NCBI RefSeq assembly: GCF_015706575.1
Contig: NW_024037074.1
Span: 29,625,334 to 29,689,333 of the forward strand
Direction: 5' to 3'
Length of the DNA: 64,000 bases
DNA from: Patiria miniata
Lineage: Eukaryota; Echinodermata; Asteroidea; Valvatida; Asterinidae
Shown here piece by piece: positions 58,050 to 64,000 of this stretch. A program made the translations under genes and the position numbers. Each line of letters begins with the position of its first letter. Within the stretch, counting starts at the first letter, position 1. The notes beneath the pieces were generated by a model. That model was not told where the DNA came from, made no database searches, and worked only from the letters and a program-made list of their open reading frames with translations.

Positions 58050-59782
58050 TTGTTGGGTGATTTTACTTTGGTTGGTGGATTGAAAATTGACGTACACTGG
58101 CCGTGATTCATTAAATGTGCAGTTGGCACTTCAGTCCATTGAATTGTGTCGATTTATGTAGGCATGTATGAGGAATTAAATCGTAGTCAAGACGGCGGCC
58201 AAAGTAGGATTTAACTTAATTCCGAGAACACCTGGGTGCATAATATGGATGCACTTAACTCAAATGAAACGTACTATTATACAAGAGAGCATTTTGTTCC
58301 AGTCAGGATCTCAAATTAGAGAACAAGGGAAGAGGAGAGGGGCTAAGGTTCTCCACTGGCAGGGGGGAGGCAGTGAGGCGGGAAGGGGGAGGGGGAAGCA
58401 GTGAGGTGGGAAGGGGGAGAAGGGGGAAGGGCAAGGGGGTGAAAGGGGCAAGGGGGTGAAAGGGGCAAGGGGAAGGGGGCGGCCCATGTACCCCGTGTCT
58501 ATAGTCGTGCCATTGGTAAGGCATTGCTATTTATTATTGGGAATTTTAAAGACTAAGATACATTACATACAAGTTGGAAGAAAGTTAAGTGAACTTCTAT
58601 GAATTTTGCTGTCAGCCTTGTATCATATTTTAGCAGCCTTGTATTGTTGGACGTGCGTTTTTAGAATTGTGTAAAACCCAGTCCGAATGAACATTCCCAG
58701 AAATGCAGGACTGTATGAAGTGCTATGATGGACTTACAAAGCACAATTAGTTAGCTAAACTAATGACACAGTTCAACAATAGAACGTAAAATGAATTAAG
58801 ATAAATATCCCTCCATATAAACAAGATAGGCATGTATTGCATGACCAGATTTCCTGTGTTTGTTATTTAATGACTTTCGCATGACGATTCATCCTGAACT
58901 TTAGCCTTGGTGATATCCGGACAAATATCACACCAGAAGGTGTCATTCTGTTTGTTTAATCATCTCGACATTTAATAATCTCTTAAGTAATGGCGTAGGG
59001 CCGATATAAGTGTGGGGTGCGGTCGTTGCCCCCCCCCCCCCCCCCTCTCCTCCGAAACTCGGTGAAAACGCCACTGATGTGTTTAGGGGCTTAACATTAA
59101 TGGCCATGTTCCGAAGCCGGAGATAAAGCCTAAACTTACAAAACGCCCGAAGTTAAATTAAGGCCTAGTAAGGTGTTTCTCAAACTGCGGCTTCGTTCCG
59201 TTTTCGGCTTCGGGCATGCGGTTTTGCAAAGGAGCTGCAGCTGTATATATGGAATGAAGCCGGGACTTGGAAAACATTCTTAGCGTGTGTATTATATAGT
59301 CTCCGATCAAAACGCCTTGCTGTTTCGCCACTTGGTCATATACCGGTGAGAGTCAGGTTGACCTTGTAAAAAAACTACAGTTAGGCCATTATTTTGACCA
59401 GCAGAGTTAATTCCTTGTTATCATTTGGGGAACCGTCAACTTAATTGGAAGTGGTGAAGATCTGGGGATGCAGAAGATGTTGAGTGGAAATGGACGTTAC
59501 GTAGATATTGAGGGCATTGCTCTAAAATATATGTACATGTTCTAGCATACACGCGTGCGTTGATTGTTAATACTTAAAAAAAAATGTTGATGAAATACAC
59601 AAACAAATTGAAACTAAAACTCTGGTAATGCAAACATAAACAAAACAATTTGTTCATGGCTATCAGATAAGAGAAACAGTCAATAAATACGGTAATGTAT
59701 TAAATAGGCAATACTTAATGTGAATATGAGAGGTGCAGAGAATTAAATGTTAATAGTCAATGACGAAAATATAGAATAATAA
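58050..59782. other. Upstream noncoding region of unit 4, with G-rich repeat
   Basis: G-rich minisatellite at about 58330-58485 and a C-run at about 59029-59046. 59575-59695 is intact flank that was deleted next to the LTR fragment in copy 1. No gene. Confidence 0.5.
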
Positions 59783-59949
59783 GGAAATAAATGTGTGCTT
59801 GAGAAGTGTTAAACACTATGTTTAAGACTGATTGGAGTCTGGAATGCTGATATTTACCCAAGGCGAAGCAGAGGGCAATTATCAGCATTCCAGACGCCAA
59901 CCAGTCTTAAACATGGTGTTTTATACCGACCTGGCACATATTTATTCCC
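59783..59949. mobile_element. Hairpin MITE, uninterrupted copy
   Basis: Same position and sequence as 32588-32961 without the nested element. The inverted repeat GAGTCTGGAATGCTGATA … TATCAGCATTCCAGAC is easily seen. Confidence 0.75.
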
Positions 59950-59964
59950 ATTCATAAATATCAT

Positions 59965-60350
59965 AAATAGTTCGTCTGTCGATTCTACACCGTTGTCATT
60001 TTGCAACACCCCGGTGTAAGATATTTTCGGTCTTCCTCGCCTCCTGTATCCGTGGGTTGGTTTCCAGAGAATGACTTTGTGTGTCTCCAGCTTCGAGTGC
60101 TGGTAACAGTTGCCTGCTAACTGCATCCGACCGGCTGCGATTTTGTCTCCGACTCGTAGGAGTTAGAGTCCATGTTTCGCATCCATACAGTAGCACTGAT
60201 CGATGGCTGCTCGATAAGTGTTTGAAATCGGAGTTGCTGTCTCCACCTGCCCGAAGCAAACTGGTTTTAAGGCGCAAGAAACCTGCCTTCAGACCTCAAG
60301 CCCTCTTTTCTAAACGGAAATCGTCAAGTGAAGCCGGGCAGTAGATGTTT
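59965..60350 (-). mobile_element. LINE 3' coding-end fragment, second copy
   Basis: Paralogue of 33062-33470 (YGCETWTLTPTSRR, LETHKVILWKPTHGYRRRG). The frame is broken at a different place from the first copy, as expected for neutral decay after duplication. Confidence 0.8.
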
Positions 60351-61707
60351 GAATTAGGAGAGGCTATTTGAGACGTTGATCATAATTATGGGACATTTCA
60401 TGGAAGAGGAGTGGCTAAATCCTCCTCACCGCCCCGATCATCCTAAGACATTTAGACCCCATTATTTAGTAGCTCTGAGATCCATTTTCTCACCTCTTTC
60501 ATCTGCAGCGTACGTTGTGCACTATTCACGATTGCTAAACTGCTGTGCTACCCTGCTGTGCTACCCAATTTGTGAGTGTTCTCCTGGAAATATTTAGCAA
60601 ATAACCTCCTTAGGGTACCCCAGTAACTAGGCCAAAGATCCATCCCCTGAGCTCATGAATAAAAGTTACACATTGAAATTATTCTATATTACTTTTGAGA
60701 GCCATGGATTTAGTGGATTGAAGATTATGACATTGCACCTCTGGTCTGGACTTGGGGCTTCCAATTCTGAGCATTTTGGGTGCAATTGGGTCCAAAAGTG
60801 GCGCTATTTAGCCATGTTGCGGATGGATTCTTTTTTTTTTTAAATGGTTACTCTTCCAGTTTGAGAAATATAATTCATTTGAGGGGGGATTCTCTGGAGG
60901 GAATCTCAGTGGAGGGAAACTAAAACTGATTATAGACAACCAAAACCGTTTGTTTTCATAGGGGACGTGAGCTCGCCCCCCCCCCCCTCCCTCCTTTAAC
61001 GCCAACCTACCCTTAGCCCTTACCCTACCCCCACTTTCCCGAAACTGCTGTCCCAAAACTGAACAACCATCAATCTCCAACATCTTCCTTCACCTTAAAT
61101 TTCATTCACCCTCGACCCTCACCCGACCCTCAAATCCCACCCATCACCAACCCAAATTCAAACAAAATAAATAAAAAGAAAATCAAAACATACGAAATGT
61201 TCCAAAGTAAATTACTTCAGTTTGCAATAAATTTAATATCAAAGCAATTATGATTACAGTTAATTACAGCTTTAATATAAGAATTTGGAAGAAATTACTG
61301 ACGAGAGTCAGACAGGTTGTGTGCCATAAACGTCAAAATATGATGCCAACCGGGAGTATATATCAAAATGTTTGTGTGCTTTTACTTCCTTGTGAAATCA
61401 ATTGACTTCTTCCAAACAAAAGTTTTTATTTTGCAAAAGTGTTTGAAGCACTTGAAATAAAGTGTAACAGTAAGATCGGAGTTTAAAATACGGCAGGTAG
61501 TTTATTAAATCATCAAAAGCTAGAAATGTGAATAATATTAAGTTACTTACTTATTAAGTAGTTATATTCGATACATATGACATGATGATTACTTCGTGTT
61601 GTAAACACTTTTCTTACAACCAGTCTGTGTATTGTAACTGACAAGCGCTACATTTTATAACTTGATAGTGTCGTATTTTTCCAACAAATATTGGCGTAAA
61701 ATCATAT
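60351..61707. other. Noncoding upstream region of unit 4
   Basis: Matches 33471-34805, including the C-run near 60977 and the C/A-rich tract. No gene. Confidence 0.5.
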
Positions 61708-62396
61708 GGCCAAAAACAAAAGTCTCCGGTTTCTGGTATGCACGCGCGTCGCCGTAGCCATGCGCGTCGGCAAAATGAAAAAAAAATCAATGAAAGCTGA
61801 TGTCTCAAAACCGCCAAACTCACTGGTTTGACTGGAATCCTGCTGCTGCACATTTTAACGTGTTTTTAGATGGGTTTGTGATCGAGATTAAGCTTTATGT
61901 GGCCTCACTGGTCTGAGTCCCATAATATTTGCACTAAGTTTAGTCGGGCACCATTTGTATTTTTTAATGCCCATTTGTGCTTTTAAAGTTTTAACTGCTT
62001 GTATAGTTCTATATTCTTATAATGTAAGCCATGTTTTACTAATGTCCATTTGTAATGTCCCTTTGTATTGTCTCTTCTTAAATTGTGGCATCAGGAGATT
62101 AACTCGATAGTAATTTAGTTTACTTTTTTTTAAATCCATCAGGGGTGCTTCTTTTTTTTTCTTTTTCTTGTTCTCTCTCCTAACTGTATGTGCATGTTTT
62201 TGTTTTCTTTACTGTTCTTATTGTCTGTAATTGAATTTTTACCTGTGAAATTAATAAATGAAATGAAATGAAAATGAAATTTGCAGTCATCAGCCGACAT
62301 TTGAAGCAAAACAAAACAGGTAAAAAAAAAAAAAAACCGTCGCCGCACCACTTTTTGGGGCAAGCTCCATACCAGAAACAGGAGACTTTTTTGGCC
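61708..62396. mobile_element. TIR-bounded repeat, copy 2
   Basis: Paralogue of 34806-35504. GGCCAAAAAC … AGTCTCCGGTTTCTGGTATG at the left and its inverse ending TTTTTTGGCC at the right. Confidence 0.6.
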
Positions 62397-64000
62397 TGAA
62401 CGGGTATTTGATAAGAATTAAACTCTCAAAGTCAATTTGGCCTACCTTTAATTCAAAAAACACATACTAAAACGTCTGAATTTTAATTAAAATTTTTGAG
62501 GCAAAACATAAAGTGTACAGTGAAATCTCGATAAGTCAAACTCTGATTACCTAAAACAACTGTTGAGTCAAGCAAAGAATCCATTCCCTTCAGTAGTATA
62601 ACAATAATATACATAGTTGTTTAACTCAAAACTTTGCTGAAGTCAAATTGTGTTCCTGTTCCTTTGAGGTTTGACTTTTAGGACATTTAAGAATTTTTCT
62701 GAGTCCATTTTGGTGCAATTCAAATACAACCTCGTTTTAAAAAGAACATTTTGAAGATTAATAAATGATTTGGGGGCGTGTCAACTATGTTTGTTTTTTT
62801 CTCGGAAACACACATTTTCAAGTGTTTCTGGAAATATTTTTGGAAAATCAATGTTAATGTGTCTGAAGATAAGCTTCTTATGACAATATGCTGGCATTGT
62901 TAGCACGGCTGGATCCAGAGGCCGTGATCCTATAACTTTTTAACCAAAAGAATAAGCAATCCCATCGCTCCCGCACCGTCCGCACTGTTATATGCGTATT
63001 TGTCGCATTGTGCTTCGTGACACTATTAAGTGTAATCAGTGTGGTTGTATTTTGACAAATAAATGTTCAAAAATGACATTGTAACGATTACATTTATTTG
63101 ATGTTCTTTAACTCGTCTTTTGTCTTGATCAATCCCAGGGGTGATTTTGATTTTATTTATATCAAAACTACATATACACGTGTGTTTAGTTATAAACGCG
63201 GAGTAATTGGTAGACAAGCATGTCATTGGATATTGCCCAGTTTAGTTGTGAACAGATTTATATAGAAACAGAAAAAGAGTCACGAATTTTAGCTTTTCTT
63301 TAAAAGAACCATTTGTATAATTATTTTTTTTTAGAAAATGCACATTTTGGTCTGTCAAATCTTCATCGATGTCGCGAAGAGCCACACGTGGAATTTGAAG
63401 AAAAAGCGTTTTTGAGATAATCGTTAAAGAAGTTCCTCAGTTTTAAAACTGCAACAACAACTACTACTTTGAATGTAACACCTTTATGCTGTATGAAAAC
63501 ATTCACATGTTTCTTTGAACGGTAAACGTTTATGTAAACCCATTAATTAGATTCAGGATAATAGTTAATTAGCCAACACCAATTAGTAAAGATGCGTGTC
63601 CCTTCGTAAAAACGAATATCCACGTTTCCTACATTTAGGCCCCTTTCTGTTGAACGTGATTTTCCACAGGCAAGAGGCGCGCGTATTATAACACGCGCAA
63701 CTGATAATGTAATAAAGATGTGTGGCTCTTCGTCAAAACGAAAATGTCACTTAACCTGCTTTTACGCCTTTCTGTCCAACTGATTTTTGTACGCTTTGTA
63801 CGTTTTGTACGCGTTCAAGACACGTCCGTGTCTCTACGTGATAACACAAAATGCACTAATTGAGATGCCTGTCCTTTGCATCATTAATGCAATCAAGAAT
63901 TTGATGATGTTTTGCTTACAGAAGCATGTCAAAATGGTTTACGGTACAATATTTTAAAGCAAAGTAGTGAAAAAAAAAATCGAAATCAAAAAATGGTCAT
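62397..64000. other. Noncoding distal upstream region of unit 4, to window edge
   Basis: Matches 35505-37085. No gene. The next unit of the array, if there is one, lies beyond the window. Confidence 0.5.

Larger units (their letters stand above)
55315..64000. repeat. Segmental duplication, copy 2
   Basis: Collinear partner of 24575-37085, running to the window edge. It lacks the foldback element, the LTR fragment and the nested piggyBac-like MITE, so it represents the pre-insertion state. Confidence 0.9.

Overview
The window is eukaryotic: spliced genes, AT-rich noncoding DNA and dense transposon relics, with no operons or bacterial signals. The host genes are secreted collagen-plus-C1q-domain proteins of the soluble pattern-recognition type. 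Their tandem expansion, together with Ty3/gypsy and LINE relics, suggests a marine invertebrate, most likely a deuterostome (echinoderm, hemichordate or amphioxus). The species cannot be fixed from sequence alone.

Layout. Positions 1-9302 are a Ty3/gypsy LTR retrotransposon on the plus strand, cut by the left window edge. It has near-identical LTRs, about half a dozen breaks in its gag-pol region and an extra zinc-finger ORF behind a strong splice acceptor. It sits inside a broken LINE (9303-10410, minus). From about 10.5 kb to the right edge lies an array of C1q-like units, all transcribed leftward (minus strand). Gene 1 (coding exon 12503-13330) and gene 3 (38841-39665) are intact. Gene 2 (21525-22359) and gene 4 (50744-51583) are frameshifted. 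In all four the coding exon starts with AG|ATG, so translation begins right at the splice junction. Upstream noncoding leader exons and TATA-like promoters can be recognised for every gene: one leader type for gene 1 and another, two-exon type for genes 2, 3 and 4. A gene-1-type leader and promoter without its own coding exon lies at 47.3 kb.

The array arose by repeated segmental duplication. The best preserved pair is 24.6-37.1 kb and 55.3-64.0 kb. Others are 18.96-20.83 with 37.29-38.64 kb, and 13.4-17.0 with 46.25-49.4 kb. The paired copies act as natural filled and empty sites. They show later insertions of a 2.7 kb foldback-like element, a related LTR fragment, a TTAA-flanked piggyBac-like MITE, a second TTAA-flanked MITE and hairpin MITEs.

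The promoters of genes 2, 3 and 4 share an upstream module: repeats of TCACCGAC, with two of them forming an inverted repeat around a CCAAT box. The inferred picture is an immune-type lectin family under birth-and-death evolution, with separable promoter/leader cassettes and heavy transposon traffic. No tRNA, rRNA or CRISPR array was seen.
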